A stretch of DNA of 64,000 nucleotides, taken from NCBI RefSeq assembly GCF_003057885.1, contig NZ_QAGK01000010.1:62001-126000 (forward strand), read 5' to 3'. The stretch comes from Oceaniglobus ichthyenteri. GTDB lineage: Bacteria; Pseudomonadota; Alphaproteobacteria; Rhodobacterales; Rhodobacteraceae. The notes under the pieces were generated by a model, which was not told the DNA's origin, searched no databases, and saw only the letters and a list, made by a program, of their open reading frames with translations. Of the stretch, positions 28,529 to 37,471 are shown piece after piece (positions within the stretch are counted from its first letter, which is position 1; every line of letters begins with the position of its first letter). The position numbers and the translations under genes are program-made.

Positions 28529-29461
28529 ATGCTCACCCAGATCAACGGCCTGCATCACGTGACGTCGATGGCGTCGGATGCACAGGAAAACAACGCATTC
28601 TTCACCAACGTTCTTGGCCTGCGCCGGGTCAAGAAAACCGTGAATTTCGACGCGCCAGACGTGTATCACCTGTATTACGGCGACAAAACCGGCGGTGCCG
28701 GCACGGTGATGACATATTTCCCCTTCCCCAACATGCCAAAGGGCCACCGCGGCACAGGCGAAGTGTCACAAACCGTGTTTGCCGTGCCCCAGGGCAGTTT
28801 GGGATTTTGGCAGGACCGTCTTGAAAACGCCGCTGTCGAGGGCATTTCCACCGCAGAACGGTTTGGTGAAAAGCGCCTGAATTTCCATGGTCCCGACGGC
28901 GATGGGTTTGCCTTGGTCGAGGTTGCGAGCGATCCGCGCACGCCCTACGGCGATGGCCCGGTTCCGGTGGATATGGGCATCTATGGTTTTCATTCTGTCA
29001 CCATGCATCTGCGCGATGCGGCGGCCACCGCCGAATTGCTGAAATTCATGGGATACAAGGAAACCAACCAACAAGGAAACCTGACCCGTCTTGCCGCCAC
29101 GGATGGCAATGGCGCCCATATCATCGATCTTGAGGCCGATTCCGACGCCCCAAGAGCGCGCGAAGGTGCCGGATCGGTGCATCACGTCGCCTTTGCCGTA
29201 AAAACCAAAGAGGCCCAGGTTGAAGTGCGCAAGGCATTGCTGGCCCATGGCGTGCATGTGACACCGGTGATCGACCGCGATTATTTCTGGGCGATCTATT
29301 TCCGCACCCCCGGCGGTGTTCTGTTCGAAATCGCAACCCACGAGCCGGGATTTGCACGCGACGAAGACGTCGCACATCTTGGCGAGGCCCTGAAACTGCC
29401 CGATCAGCACGCCCATCTGCGCGCCCGGTTGGAAAAATCACTGCCGGAAATTGCTGACTAA
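28529..29461 (+). CDS. VOC-family ring-cleaving dioxygenase, MhqO-like
   Basis: A 310-residue two-module vicinal-oxygen-chelate protein. Metal-ligand candidates are His in LHHVTS (residue 8-9 region), VHHVAFAV and the C-terminal Glu in VLFEIATHEPGF, the pattern of Fe(II) extradiol dioxygenases. It resembles Bacillus MhqO, which is induced by hydroquinones and catechols. GGGAG precedes the ATG at 28529; the upstream frame to 28475 has no ribosome site. It leads a probable operon with DoxX and WrbA genes and is divergent from LysR. Ring cleavage of catechol-type adducts is the expected but unproven reaction. Confidence 0.88.
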   Translation: MLTQINGLHHVTSMASDAQENNAFFTNVLGLRRVKKTVNFDAPDVYHLYYGDKTGGAGTVMTYFPFPNMPKGHRGTGEVSQTVFAVPQGSLGFWQDRLENAAVEGISTAERFGEKRLNFHGPDGDGFALVEVASDPRTPYGDGPVPVDMGIYGFHSVTMHLRDAAATAELLKFMGYKETNQQGNLTRLAATDGNGAHIIDLEADSDAPRAREGAGSVHHVAFAVKTKEAQVEVRKALLAHGVHVTPVIDRDYFWAIYFRTPGGVLFEIATHEPGFARDEDVAHLGEALKLPDQHAHLRARLEKSLPEIAD

Positions 29462-29559
29462 ACCAAAACGGCCGGACCTTTCGACGCGTTCAACACGTTG
29501 ATCGGATGGTTCGGCCCGCGCTTTGACCGCTTGGACCATGACAAAGAGAAGGATATAAG

Positions 29560-29976
29560 ATGACCACCCGACAGCTTGAAACCATATGGGCCCCCCGCAT
29601 GCTTGGCATTTTGCGGATCATGACGGCTCTTTTGTTTCTTGCCCATGGATCGCAAAAGCTTTTGGGCTTTCCCGCGTCCGAATTTTCGCCCGCCGTCTTT
29701 ACCTTGCCATGGGTTGCCGGTGTGTTGGAACTGTTTGGCGGTGCCTTGTTGGTGCTTGGCCTTTTCACCCGCCCGGTGGCCTTTGTTCTGTCGGGAATGA
29801 TGGCCGTGGCCTATTTCATGGTCCATGCACCACAGAGCTTTTTCCCACCGCTGAACGGCGGCGATGCGGCGATCTTGTTCAGCTTTGTCTTTCTTTATAT
29901 CGTGGCCGCCGGCCCCGGCGCGTGGAGCGTTGATGCCCTGCGCAACCGTCGCCTGACCGTTTCCGAAGGCATCTAA
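29560..29976 (+). CDS. DoxX-family membrane protein (MhqP-like)
   Basis: A 138-residue protein with four hydrophobic helices, starting IMTALLFLAHGSQKLLGF. This HGxQKL signature is the hallmark of DoxX proteins. Its position directly after an MhqO-like dioxygenase repeats the mhqN-mhqO-mhqP order of Bacillus subtilis, where MhqP is DoxX-like. DoxX proteins are implicated in redox and thiol stress at the membrane; the reaction is not established. The gap to the dioxygenase is 98 bp and to WrbA 100 bp. Confidence 0.85.
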   Translation: MTTRQLETIWAPRMLGILRIMTALLFLAHGSQKLLGFPASEFSPAVFTLPWVAGVLELFGGALLVLGLFTRPVAFVLSGMMAVAYFMVHAPQSFFPPLNGGDAAILFSFVFLYIVAAGPGAWSVDALRNRRLTVSEGI

Positions 29977-30076
29977 GACCGGATTTGCCGTTCAATTGGC
30001 CGCGACATTCAGGTCAGGCCCGTGTATCAGCATAACATGTAACCCCTAACTCAACCAACCTGACAGGAGAACGACC

Positions 30077-30667
30077 ATGACCGTCAAACTCGCCATTATC
30101 TATTATTCCAGCTACGGCACCAACCATCAGATGGCATCAATCGCCGCCGAGGCGGCAAAGGCCGCAGGTGCCGAAGTACGGCTGTTGAAAGCCCCCGAAA
30201 CCGCACCTGACGAAGTTGTTGCCGGTGTCGACGCCTGGAAGGCGCAGGCCGAAAAAACCGCCGACATTCCCGATGCAACCGCCGACGACATGGAATGGGC
30301 GAATGCCTATCTGATTTCGGCGCCAACCCGGTTTGGCATCATGGCCAGCCAGATGCGCGCCTTCATCGACACGCTGGGCGGTGTCTGGGGCAAGGGCGGG
30401 TTGGCCAACAAACCGGTATCGGCCATGACCTCGGCGCAGAACATGCACGGCGGCCAGGAAACAACCTTGGTGTCGTTTTATACCACTGTGATGCATTGGG
30501 GCGGATTCGTGGTTGCGCCGGGCTATACCGACGAAGTCATCTTCAAAACCGGCGGCAATGCTTATGGCTATAGCCACACCCAAGGCAATGAATTCACTGA
30601 CGAGGTGAAAAACGCGATTGGCCATCAGGCTCGCCGTCTGGTCGATGTTGCGGCAAAGCTGGGCTAA
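30077..30667 (+). CDS. wrbA: NAD(P)H:quinone oxidoreductase, WrbA type IV
   Basis: A 196-residue FMN flavodoxin-like protein that carries out two-electron reduction of quinones, avoiding semiquinone radicals. The N-terminus [17 protein letters not shown] has the FMN phosphate loop. [19 protein letters not shown] and [19 protein letters not shown] are characteristic WrbA segments, and the C-terminal [11 protein letters not shown] follows. It is the last gene of the dioxygenase-DoxX-WrbA set and ends before two strong hairpins at 30685-30755. The order fits a quinone-detoxification operon. Confidence 0.93.
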   Translation: MTVKLAIIYYSSYGTNHQMASIAAEAAKAAGAEVRLLKAPETAPDEVVAGVDAWKAQAEKTADIPDATADDMEWANAYLISAPTRFGIMASQMRAFIDTLGGVWGKGGLANKPVSAMTSAQNMHGGQETTLVSFYTTVMHWGGFVVAPGYTDEVIFKTGGNAYGYSHTQGNEFTDEVKNAIGHQARRLVDVAAKLG

Positions 30668-30684
30668 GCCCGAAAACACGTGAT

Positions 30685-30717
30685 TGGCACGGTCAGCCAT
30701 CTTGTCTGACCGTGCCA
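30685..30717. terminator. 12-bp perfect hairpin between convergent genes (first)
   Basis: TGGCACGGTCAG (30685-30696) pairs perfectly with CTGACCGTGCCA (30706-30717) around a nine-base loop. It lies after wrbA and before the convergent efflux gene. No long T-run follows on either strand, so it is probably an RNA 3'-end stabiliser or bidirectional terminator. Confidence 0.6.
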
Positions 30718-30722
30718 GTATG

Positions 30723-30755
30723 GGCGAACGGCGGCTGAAAACACCGCCGTTCGCC
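30723..30755. terminator. 12-bp perfect hairpin between convergent genes (second)
   Basis: GGCGAACGGCGG (30723-30734) pairs perfectly with CCGCCGTTCGCC (30744-30755), with a nine-base A-rich loop. It stands five bases after the first hairpin and 14 bp before the end of the RND gene, so it is positioned to end that gene on the minus strand. Confidence 0.6.
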
Positions 30756-30768
30756 ACCCTGGCAAAGA

Positions 30769-33700
30769 TCATTCAGCCGCCAGAGACACCTTGGCGCCAC
30801 TTTCGCGCCGCAACCGTTTTGACGCCATGCCAGGTTCGGCGCCCCAGACCGCGATCCAGCGGTAAAAGACCGGCGTCAGAAACAGGGTGAACACCGTGGC
30901 AAAGCCCAATCCACCCACAATCACCCATCCAACCGCGATGCGCGCCTCGGCCCCTGCCCCCGATGTCAGGATCAGCGGCAAGCCGCCAAACACCGTTGAC
31001 ACCATCGTCATCAATACCGGCCGGATCCGCAGGCGCAGGGCATCGCGAATGGCACTGTCAATGTCCTGACCCGCCTCGCGCAACTGATTGGCAAATTCCA
31101 CGATCAGGATACCGTTCTTGGCCATCACCCCGATCAGCATGACCAGCCCGATCTGGCTGTAATAATTCAACGATCCACCGGTCAGCGAAATTGCCATCAG
31201 GGCCGCCGCCAGCCCGAATGGCACGGTCAGCATGATCACGACCGCACTGGCAAAGCTTTCAAACTGCGCCGAAAGCACCAGAAAAACGACCACAAAGGCG
31301 ACGGCAAACACCATATACATATCGGCCTGACTGTCGGTCAGGGTTGCCGCCTCGCCGGTGAAAATGATCCCCATGCCCTCGGGCAATGTATCGGCGGCGA
31401 TCGCCGAAAGCCGGGTCATGGCCATGCCCAGATCAATCCCCTCTCCCAGGTTGGCCTGGGCCGACACGGCCAGCGATCCGCCTTGGCGCGAAATCGACGA
31501 TTGGTTCACGACCGGCACCAGCGTTGCCGCAGATGACAGGGGCACATAGGCCCCACCGGGCAAACGCAGATAGATCGATTCAAGGTCGGACGGGTCGTCA
31601 ATCGGCGGCCCACCGGGCAGGATCCTGACGTTGGTTTCGGTATCGTTTTCAAAAACCGTAGTGGCAATCCGGCCCTGCACCAGCGCGCTGACAGTGCGGG
31701 TGATGTCTGCCGCGCTTAATCCGAACACGCTGGCCATGTCGGGGTCGACGCGCACCTCGTACTGGGCCTGCACGCTGTCACTGGAAATCTGCGGGTTGAG
31801 AAACGTGTCATCCTGCGCCATCGCCGCCACCAATTGATCGGCGGCGGTGGTCATTGCATCGACATTCTTGCCGGTGACTGCAAATTGCAATCCCCGCCCG
31901 CCGCCACGAATGTTCAGACTGTTGGTCGAACGGGCGCTGACCTGAACGCCGGGCACGGTGGCCAGTTGGCTGTTGATGCTGGCGATGATTTCGGATTGTG
32001 ACCGGTCGCGGTCGGCCCAGTCGGGCAGACGTACGATGATAAACGCGCTGGTGCCGCCACCGATACCGATGATGCTTTGCACTGCCGCAATTTCGCCGGT
32101 GTCACGGTACGGGGTCAGGATGTCTTCGATCATCGTGACCTGGGTTTCCAGGTAATCAACCGTGGTATCGGGCGCACCCCGCGCAAAGATCAGGAAAAAT
32201 CCGCGGTCTTCCTCGGGCGTGATGCTGGACGATAACGTACCCGCAGCCCCCGCCGCAATAATCGCAAACCCCGTTGCGATCGCCAGCACGATCAGCGGCG
32301 CGCGGATCGCACGGTCCATCACCCAGTCAAATCCCCGTGCAAGCCTGCCGGGCGTGGCGGGTTTGGTGATTTTGGGATCGGGTTTTCCGGGGTCAAGGAA
32401 CGCCGCCAGCACCGGTGCCAAGGTCAGCGCGGTGATCGACGACAGCGTGACGGCAAACGCCAGTACAAAGCCAAATTCGCTGAACACCCCGCCTGCCTGA
32501 CCGGGCAGGAACGAAATCGGGATAAACACGGCCGCCAGCGTCGCAGTGGTTGAAATGACGGCAAAGAATACCTCATTCGTGCCCGAGGCGGCAGCGGCAA
32601 ACGCGCCCATGCCCTGTTTGCGTTTGCGCACGATGTTTTCGATCACAACGATGGAATCATCCACAACCATGCCCGTTGCCAGCACCAGCGCCAGCAGGCT
32701 GATCGTGTTGACCGAAAATCCGGTCAGCCAGATCGCCGCGATCGTACCAACCAAGGCCACGGGAATCGTGATCGCGGGAATGATCGTTGCGCGCGCCGAG
32801 CGCAGGAAGGCAAAGATCACCGCGATGACGATGATTGTTGCAAGGCCAATGGATGTGACCACCTCGTTGATCGACCCTTCGATGAAGGTGCCGTCATCGG
32901 ATGTGATCAACAGTTCGACCCCCTCAGGCAGTGTCGGGCGCAGTTCCTCGACCGCGGCGCGCACCTGTTTTGAGATTGATAACGTGTTGCCGACGGATTG
33001 GCGCGTGATCTCAAGCCCGACCGCCATTCGCCCGTTGACCCGGGCCGATACGGTGTTTTCCTCGGGAAGCAACCGAACGAAGGCCACATCGGACACCCGC
33101 GTATTTGCATCGATCGGGGTCTGGCCCACGGTCTCGACCGTGACATCCGCGTTGCCCACCCGCAGCGCCATGGTTTGCGATGTCGATTCCAGCGTGCCCA
33201 GCGGCGTGTCGTCGCGCAAGGCGGTCAGCGCCGTGGATACATCAAATACCGTCAACCCCCGGCTCAGCAACGCGGGCATATCAAGGGTCACGCGAAATTC
33301 GTTGGCCCGGTTGCCCCGCACCGAAACCTCGGCGATGCCGTCAATGACCGACAGGCGGTCATAAATTGCCCCCTCGGCCAGAGCGGTCAGCGCATCAAAA
33401 CTGGCGTCGCCCAAAATCGCCAGACGGATGATCGCGTCGGCATTGCTGTCGCTTTTGGTGACGGTCGGATCATCATCCAGAGCGTCGGGAAGGCGGCGCA
33501 GGGTGGCCGATACGATCTCGCGCGCCTCGTTGGCGGCAACGTCAACATCGGTGCCATCGGACAAATCAATGGTGATCCGGCTCGACCCGGTCGAAGATGT
33601 CGATTCGATATAAGACACACCCTCCAACGCGCTCAGCGCGTCTTCCAGAACCTGTGTCACTTCCTGATCGACAATCGCGGGCACGGCCCCCTCGTATGTG

Positions 33701-33876
33701 GTACGCACCGACAACACAGGGCGGTCGACGTCGGGCATTTCGCGCACATCAACGGCGACCAAGGCGGCAAGCCCGGCAATGAGGATCAACAGGTTGACGA
33801 CAATGCCAAAAATCGGGCGGGCAACAAAAAGCTCGGCAAACCCCGTTTTGCCGGATGACGGTATCGGCGCGCTCAT
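30769..33876 (-). CDS. RND-family efflux permease (AcrB/MexF-like)
   Basis: A 1035-residue inner-membrane proton antiporter. It shows the family pattern: N-terminal helix, large periplasmic loop, and the proton-relay pair in helix 4 (TGMVVDDSIVVIENI). A second half-repeat includes VFVVVFLVLSAQFESFASAVVIMLTVPFGL and MAKNGILIVEFANQLR. It follows the adaptor gene with a four-base overlap and the two are surely co-expressed. No outer-membrane factor is encoded nearby, so it must share a TolC encoded elsewhere. Sequence does not reveal the substrate. Two 12-bp hairpins lie beyond its stop. Confidence 0.95.
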   Translation of the reverse strand: MSAPIPSSGKTGFAELFVARPIFGIVVNLLILIAGLAALVAVDVREMPDVDRPVLSVRTTYEGAVPAIVDQEVTQVLEDALSALEGVSYIESTSSTGSSRITIDLSDGTDVDVAANEAREIVSATLRRLPDALDDDPTVTKSDSNADAIIRLAILGDASFDALTALAEGAIYDRLSVIDGIAEVSVRGNRANEFRVTLDMPALLSRGLTVFDVSTALTALRDDTPLGTLESTSQTMALRVGNADVTVETVGQTPIDANTRVSDVAFVRLLPEENTVSARVNGRMAVGLEITRQSVGNTLSISKQVRAAVEELRPTLPEGVELLITSDDGTFIEGSINEVVTSIGLATIIVIAVIFAFLRSARATIIPAITIPVALVGTIAAIWLTGFSVNTISLLALVLATGMVVDDSIVVIENIVRKRKQGMGAFAAAASGTNEVFFAVISTTATLAAVFIPISFLPGQAGGVFSEFGFVLAFAVTLSSITALTLAPVLAAFLDPGKPDPKITKPATPGRLARGFDWVMDRAIRAPLIVLAIATGFAIIAAGAAGTLSSSITPEEDRGFFLIFARGAPDTTVDYLETQVTMIEDILTPYRDTGEIAAVQSIIGIGGGTSAFIIVRLPDWADRDRSQSEIIASINSQLATVPGVQVSARSTNSLNIRGGGRGLQFAVTGKNVDAMTTAADQLVAAMAQDDTFLNPQISSDSVQAQYEVRVDPDMASVFGLSAADITRTVSALVQGRIATTVFENDTETNVRILPGGPPIDDPSDLESIYLRLPGGAYVPLSSAATLVPVVNQSSISRQGGSLAVSAQANLGEGIDLGMAMTRLSAIAADTLPEGMGIIFTGEAATLTDSQADMYMVFAVAFVVVFLVLSAQFESFASAVVIMLTVPFGLAAALMAISLTGGSLNYYSQIGLVMLIGVMAKNGILIVEFANQLREAGQDIDSAIRDALRLRIRPVLMTMVSTVFGGLPLILTSGAGAEARIAVGWVIVGGLGFATVFTLFLTPVFYRWIAVWGAEPGMASKRLRRESGAKVSLAAE

Positions 33877-35129
33877 TTCGACACGTTGGCCGCTGGGCGC
33901 GGTCCCGTCTGATCGCCCGACCCGGCATTGCGCGCGGGCGGCCCGCCCAAGGCGGCGGATTCGCCCGCGGCACCCCCCCGGCGGCCACGCCGTTCGCCGG
34001 CGCCACCCGGTGTGGAAATCCGCGCCCCGTCGCGCAGTTTTTGCGCGCCTTCGGTGACCACCATCGTGCCTTCGGCAATCTCGGCATCAATCCAGACCGT
34101 ATCATTGCGGCGATACAGAATCGTTACCGGCACCCGTTTGGCGGCACCATCGGCATCAATCCACACACCCGCCCCGGCGCGCGACCAGGTGATCGCGGTT
34201 GAAGGCAGGGCCGGTAACGGCGCGCTTTCCTGATTTAGGCGCACGGCAAATGTCATGCCCGGCCACAGCACCCCGTCCGGGTTTTCGATCCGGGCCTTGA
34301 CGGTCACGCTTCTTGTGACACTGTCGATGCGGCTGTCGAATGACACGATATCGCCCTCGAACACCCGCCCCGCAAAAGTTGAGGTACTGGCCAGAACGGT
34401 TTTCGCATCGGCCAGCAGGCCGATTGCCCGCTCGGGCAGTTCAAATTCGACAATCAGCGCGCTGGCCTGATCGATGCTGGCAATAACGCTGTTGGCGGTG
34501 ATCACATCACCGATTTCAACACGGCTGAGGCCGAGTTTGCCGGCGATGGGCGCGCGGATGATCCGGTCATCCAGCGCCACTTGCGCCAGCCCTACCGCCG
34601 CTTCGGCAAGGCGTCGCTTCACCAGGGCCTCGGACATTGTCACGTCGGTCACCGTTGACGCGCCCCCCGCCCTAAGCCGTTCATAGCGCGCGACAATTTC
34701 CTGTGCCTGTTCCAGATTGGCCTGGGCAATCTCAAGGTTCAGAACCTGGGCGCGCACATCGAAACGCACCAATACCTCGCCCGCTTCCACGTCGCGGTTT
34801 GCGGTCAGGTTGGTTTCGGTCACCGTGCCTGCGGTATTGGCCACGACATTGACACTGCGCAGGGCCGAGGCGGTGCCGATCGCGTTCAGCGTATTCACAT
34901 AGGGCTGGATTTCCAGCGGTGTGGTCACGACTGTTGTGGCGCGTGATCCCCCCCTTGGCCCACGCGCGCCACCACCCGCCGGCGGCACGGCGCCACCGTT
35001 GCCCGCCGCAGAATCGCCACCTGTGCCCGGCGGGATCATTGCCGCAATCGATGGCGGCAGACCAAACGTCACCGTATAGGCACCGGCGACAATCGCAATT
35101 GCGACAAGCAGCGTCAGAAGTTTCCGCAT
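33873..35129 (-). CDS. RND efflux periplasmic adaptor
   Basis: A 418-residue membrane-fusion protein linking the RND pump to TolC. It has an N-terminal membrane anchor (LLTLLVAIAIVAGAYTVTF), a lipoyl/hairpin core (ETNLTANRDVEAGEVLVRFD ... RAPIAGKLGLSRVEIGDVI) and a beta-barrel. The disordered ends are rich in Gly, Ala, Arg and Pro (for example GGGARGPRGG near 55 and GERRGRRGGAAG near 385), longer than usual. It is first in a two-gene operon; the promoter region with a palindrome lies directly upstream. No regulator gene is adjacent. Confidence 0.93.
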   Translation of the reverse strand: MRKLLTLLVAIAIVAGAYTVTFGLPPSIAAMIPPGTGGDSAAGNGGAVPPAGGGARGPRGGSRATTVVTTPLEIQPYVNTLNAIGTASALRSVNVVANTAGTVTETNLTANRDVEAGEVLVRFDVRAQVLNLEIAQANLEQAQEIVARYERLRAGGASTVTDVTMSEALVKRRLAEAAVGLAQVALDDRIIRAPIAGKLGLSRVEIGDVITANSVIASIDQASALIVEFELPERAIGLLADAKTVLASTSTFAGRVFEGDIVSFDSRIDSVTRSVTVKARIENPDGVLWPGMTFAVRLNQESAPLPALPSTAITWSRAGAGVWIDADGAAKRVPVTILYRRNDTVWIDAEIAEGTMVVTEGAQKLRDGARISTPGGAGERRGRRGGAAGESAALGGPPARNAGSGDQTGPRPAANVSK

Positions 35130-35149
35130 GAAAGATACGCGCCTTTTTT

Positions 35150-35170
35150 GAACATGTTCTTTTGATTATA
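35150..35170 (-). promoter_or_regulatory. Candidate promoter -10 and palindromic operator of the RND operon
   Basis: On the minus strand, a perfect TATAAT (35165-35170) is followed five bases later by the palindrome GAACATGTTC (35150-35159). The palindrome therefore covers the likely transcription start, 20 bp before the adaptor ATG. A repressor site is a natural reading. No convincing -35 box was found at the usual spacing, so activation by another factor may be needed. Confidence 0.4.
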
Positions 35171-35322
35171 CGTCACGGTCCGGCATTTCCGTCGCAAAAA
35201 TCCGGCCTGTCCGGAATATTATATATCCCCACCATTGTGTGATCGTTCAATACCCTTACCTAACCCTCATCACGCCCCGCGATATTTGCGGTCGCGCGCC
35301 GCCACACGGAAAGGACCACCCC

Positions 35323-35967
35323 ATGAGCAACCCACTTCGCATTGACATCGTGTCTGACGTGATGTGCCCCTGGTGCATCATCGGGTATCGTCAACTGGCG
35401 CAGGCGTTGGCCGACACCGGCACCGCCCATGACATCCACTGGCATCCGTTCGAATTGAATCCCGAAATGCCGCCAGAAGGGCAGAACATGCGCGAACACA
35501 TCATCGAAAAATATGGTGCTACCCCCGCGCAATCGGCGCAGAACCGCGCCCAGATGACAGCACTGGGTAAAGATCTGGATATCGATTTTCGCTTTACCGA
35601 AGACATGCGCATGCACAACACATTCAACGCGCATCAACTGCTGCATTGGGCCGATACGCTGGATCGCAAGCATGATCTGAAAATGGCGCTGTTCAGCGCA
35701 CATTTCACCGACGGGCGCAATCTGTCCAACCCGGCGGTGCTGGCCGATGTGGCCGGAGAAATCGGCCTGAACCGCGACACCGCCGCGGCCGTTCTGGAGG
35801 ATCAGCGGTTCGCCTCGGCCGTGCGCGAGGCACAGGGTTTCTGGAGCGAACAGGGCATTCGCGGCGTGCCTGCCATGGTGTTTGATCGCCAACACCTGGT
35901 CACAGGGGCGCAAGGGGTGGAAAATTATACCAACATCCTGAAACAGTTGGCCAAGACGCCCGCCTGA
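35323..35967 (+). CDS. DsbA-family oxidoreductase, FrnE-like
   Basis: A 214-residue cytoplasmic thioredoxin-fold protein. The active-site CPWC lies in IVSDVMCPWCIIGYRQ (residue 17-20 region). The FrnE group also has HWHPFELNPEMPPEGQN and GIRGVPAMVFDRQHLVTGAQG, both present. There is no signal peptide. The ATG at 35323 follows AAGGA, and the frame upstream has none. FrnE proteins act in thiol-disulfide isomerisation or oxidative stress tolerance. It is divergent from the RND operon and precedes a cytochrome, thioredoxin and DksA-like gene on the same strand. Confidence 0.88.
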   Translation: MSNPLRIDIVSDVMCPWCIIGYRQLAQALADTGTAHDIHWHPFELNPEMPPEGQNMREHIIEKYGATPAQSAQNRAQMTALGKDLDIDFRFTEDMRMHNTFNAHQLLHWADTLDRKHDLKMALFSAHFTDGRNLSNPAVLADVAGEIGLNRDTAAAVLEDQRFASAVREAQGFWSEQGIRGVPAMVFDRQHLVTGAQGVENYTNILKQLAKTPA

Positions 35968-36071
35968 CCGAATCCTGCGGCCCCTGACCAAAATACAATC
36001 GCCGCTTTGATCCCGATCAACGCGGCGCGTATCGTGTCAGATAACCTTTGGGCAATCAAAAGGAGATTCGG

Positions 36072-36470
36072 ATGCTTGGCTTTACAAAAGCGATGGTATT
36101 GGCAATCTGCGTGGCCACGCCCGCCATGGCCCAGGATATGGCCGAAGGCGAACAGCTGTTTCAGCACCGCTGCGCGACCTGCCACGGTCTGAGCGCGAAT
36201 GGCACCGGGCCGATGGCCCCCGTATTGCTGATTCAACCCACGGATCTAACGCAGTTACAGCAAAAAAACGATGGCACGTTCCCTGTTCAACGGGTGGTCT
36301 GGCGCATTGATGGACGCGAACCTTTGGTCAGCCACGGATCGCCAATGCCCGTCTATGGTGACTTTTTTCAAGGCCGCGATGTCACGCTGAAGGCCGACAC
36401 GGGCCAGCCGATCATGACCAGTCAGCCGATTGCCGATCTTGTTGCCTGGCTGCAATCCATCCAGCAATGA
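36072..36470 (+). CDS. Small periplasmic c-type cytochrome
   Basis: A 132-residue protein with a signal peptide (MLGFTKAMVLAICVATPAMA, cleaved at AMA-QD) and one haem site, CATCH, near residue 35. The Met ligand is probably in GSPMPVYG. The architecture is that of class I cytochromes, with the loop DGREPLVSHGSPMP characteristic of cbb3/diheme-like partner cytochromes. AAGGAG precedes ATG 36072. It is not adjacent to the FAD dehydrogenase at 43-45 kb. Its partner is unknown. Confidence 0.85.
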   Translation: MLGFTKAMVLAICVATPAMAQDMAEGEQLFQHRCATCHGLSANGTGPMAPVLLIQPTDLTQLQQKNDGTFPVQRVVWRIDGREPLVSHGSPMPVYGDFFQGRDVTLKADTGQPIMTSQPIADLVAWLQSIQQ

Positions 36471-36570
36471 CATCAGCGGCCCCACCCCGCCGATCACCAG
36501 AAAATTATTCTGACAGACCCATAGTTTGTGTTAGCGTGGCAATAACGCGCCAAAATATCCGGAGGCCGAG

Positions 36571-37020
36571 ATGGCGATCAATGTTGTGTGTCTTGAATGT
36601 GGCCAAGGCAACAGAATACCCGAGGCAAAGCTGAATGCCGGGCCGAAATGCGCCACCTGTGGCACGGCACTGTTCACCGACAAGCCGACGGAAATCTCGC
36701 TCGACATTCTGACCAAGGCCGCGCGCGTCGACACAATGCCGCTGATTGTGGATTACTGGGCGGCCTGGTGCGGACCCTGCCGGATGATGGCCCCCGAATT
36801 TGCCGCCGCCGCCAAAGCCATGAAGGGCAAGGCGCGTTTTGCAAAACTCGACACCGAGGCCTATCCAAAAGCAAGCCAACGATACGACATCCGCGGCATC
36901 CCTTTGTTGATTGCCTTTGTTGGCGGGCGCGAGGTCAAACGCCAATCCGGGGCGATACCCGCGGCCAAGATCATCGAATGGGCCTCGGGCCTGGTGCAGG
37001 CAAAAGGTGGGGTAAAATAA
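36571..37020 (+). CDS. trxC: Zinc-containing thioredoxin (thioredoxin 2 type)
   Basis: A 149-residue cytoplasmic thioredoxin. The N-terminal zinc ribbon has two CxxC pairs (CLEC and CATC, residues 7-10 and 27-30), followed by the thioredoxin domain with WCGPC. This is the Trx2/TrxC layout. It reduces protein disulfides under oxidative stress. A GGAGG-like site (CCGGAGGCCGAG) precedes the ATG. Neighbours are a cytochrome upstream and two small genes downstream. OxyR-type regulation is common for the family but no site was identified. Confidence 0.92.
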   Translation: MAINVVCLECGQGNRIPEAKLNAGPKCATCGTALFTDKPTEISLDILTKAARVDTMPLIVDYWAAWCGPCRMMAPEFAAAAKAMKGKARFAKLDTEAYPKASQRYDIRGIPLLIAFVGGREVKRQSGAIPAAKIIEWASGLVQAKGGVK

Positions 37021-37102
37021 GTTTCAACCACGCCCGTCCATTTGCCAAAGATGCCGCTGACGTCATTCATGAGTGAACCGAACATGTAAGGGGAGATGAA
37101 AA

Positions 37103-37423
37103 ATGCACGCTGATCTTGAAACACGCCGCCGGGTGCTGATCGTGATGTATCGACGTTACCTTGATGCCGACCGATGCTGGAATCTGGCTGTTCGCGAGAT
37201 GAAACTGTGGTTTCCAACAGAAGATCAGCACAGCCTTTCAAGGTTGGGCAACCCCGGCTCTTTCATTCGGCGCCGCTATGAACAGCGAGAGCGGGCCTTG
37301 GCGCTTTTGACGGCCGCGCACCTGAAACTTGACGTGGCACGACAGCGTTTGGCCAAAAGACGCGCAAAATCCGATGCCGCACCGCCCCTGCGCCTGACCT
37401 ATATCGGGGCGCATGTCGCCTGA
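37103..37423 (+). CDS. Small basic protein of unknown function
   Basis: A 106-residue helical protein starting MHADLETRRRVLIVMYRRYLDADRC. A later stretch (RRRYEQRERALALLTAAHLKLDVARQRLAKRRAK) is strongly basic and could be coiled coil. AGGGGAG precedes the ATG. It lies between thioredoxin and the DksA-like gene with gaps of 82 and 48 bp. No domain is recognised. Given the basic composition, a nucleic-acid or ribosome-associated role is possible, but nothing in the sequence proves it. Confidence 0.6.
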   Translation: MHADLETRRRVLIVMYRRYLDADRCWNLAVREMKLWFPTEDQHSLSRLGNPGSFIRRRYEQRERALALLTAAHLKLDVARQRLAKRRAKSDAAPPLRLTYIGAHVA

Positions 37424-37471
37424 TAGATCATCCACGGCAGGATCGTTTTCACCCATCCCAAGGAGCATGAA

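Noticed and set aside
36072-36470. Cytochrome c as the missing subunit of the FAD dehydrogenase
   Set aside because: It has one haem site where the known third subunits have several, and it lies about 7 kb away in a different neighbourhood.
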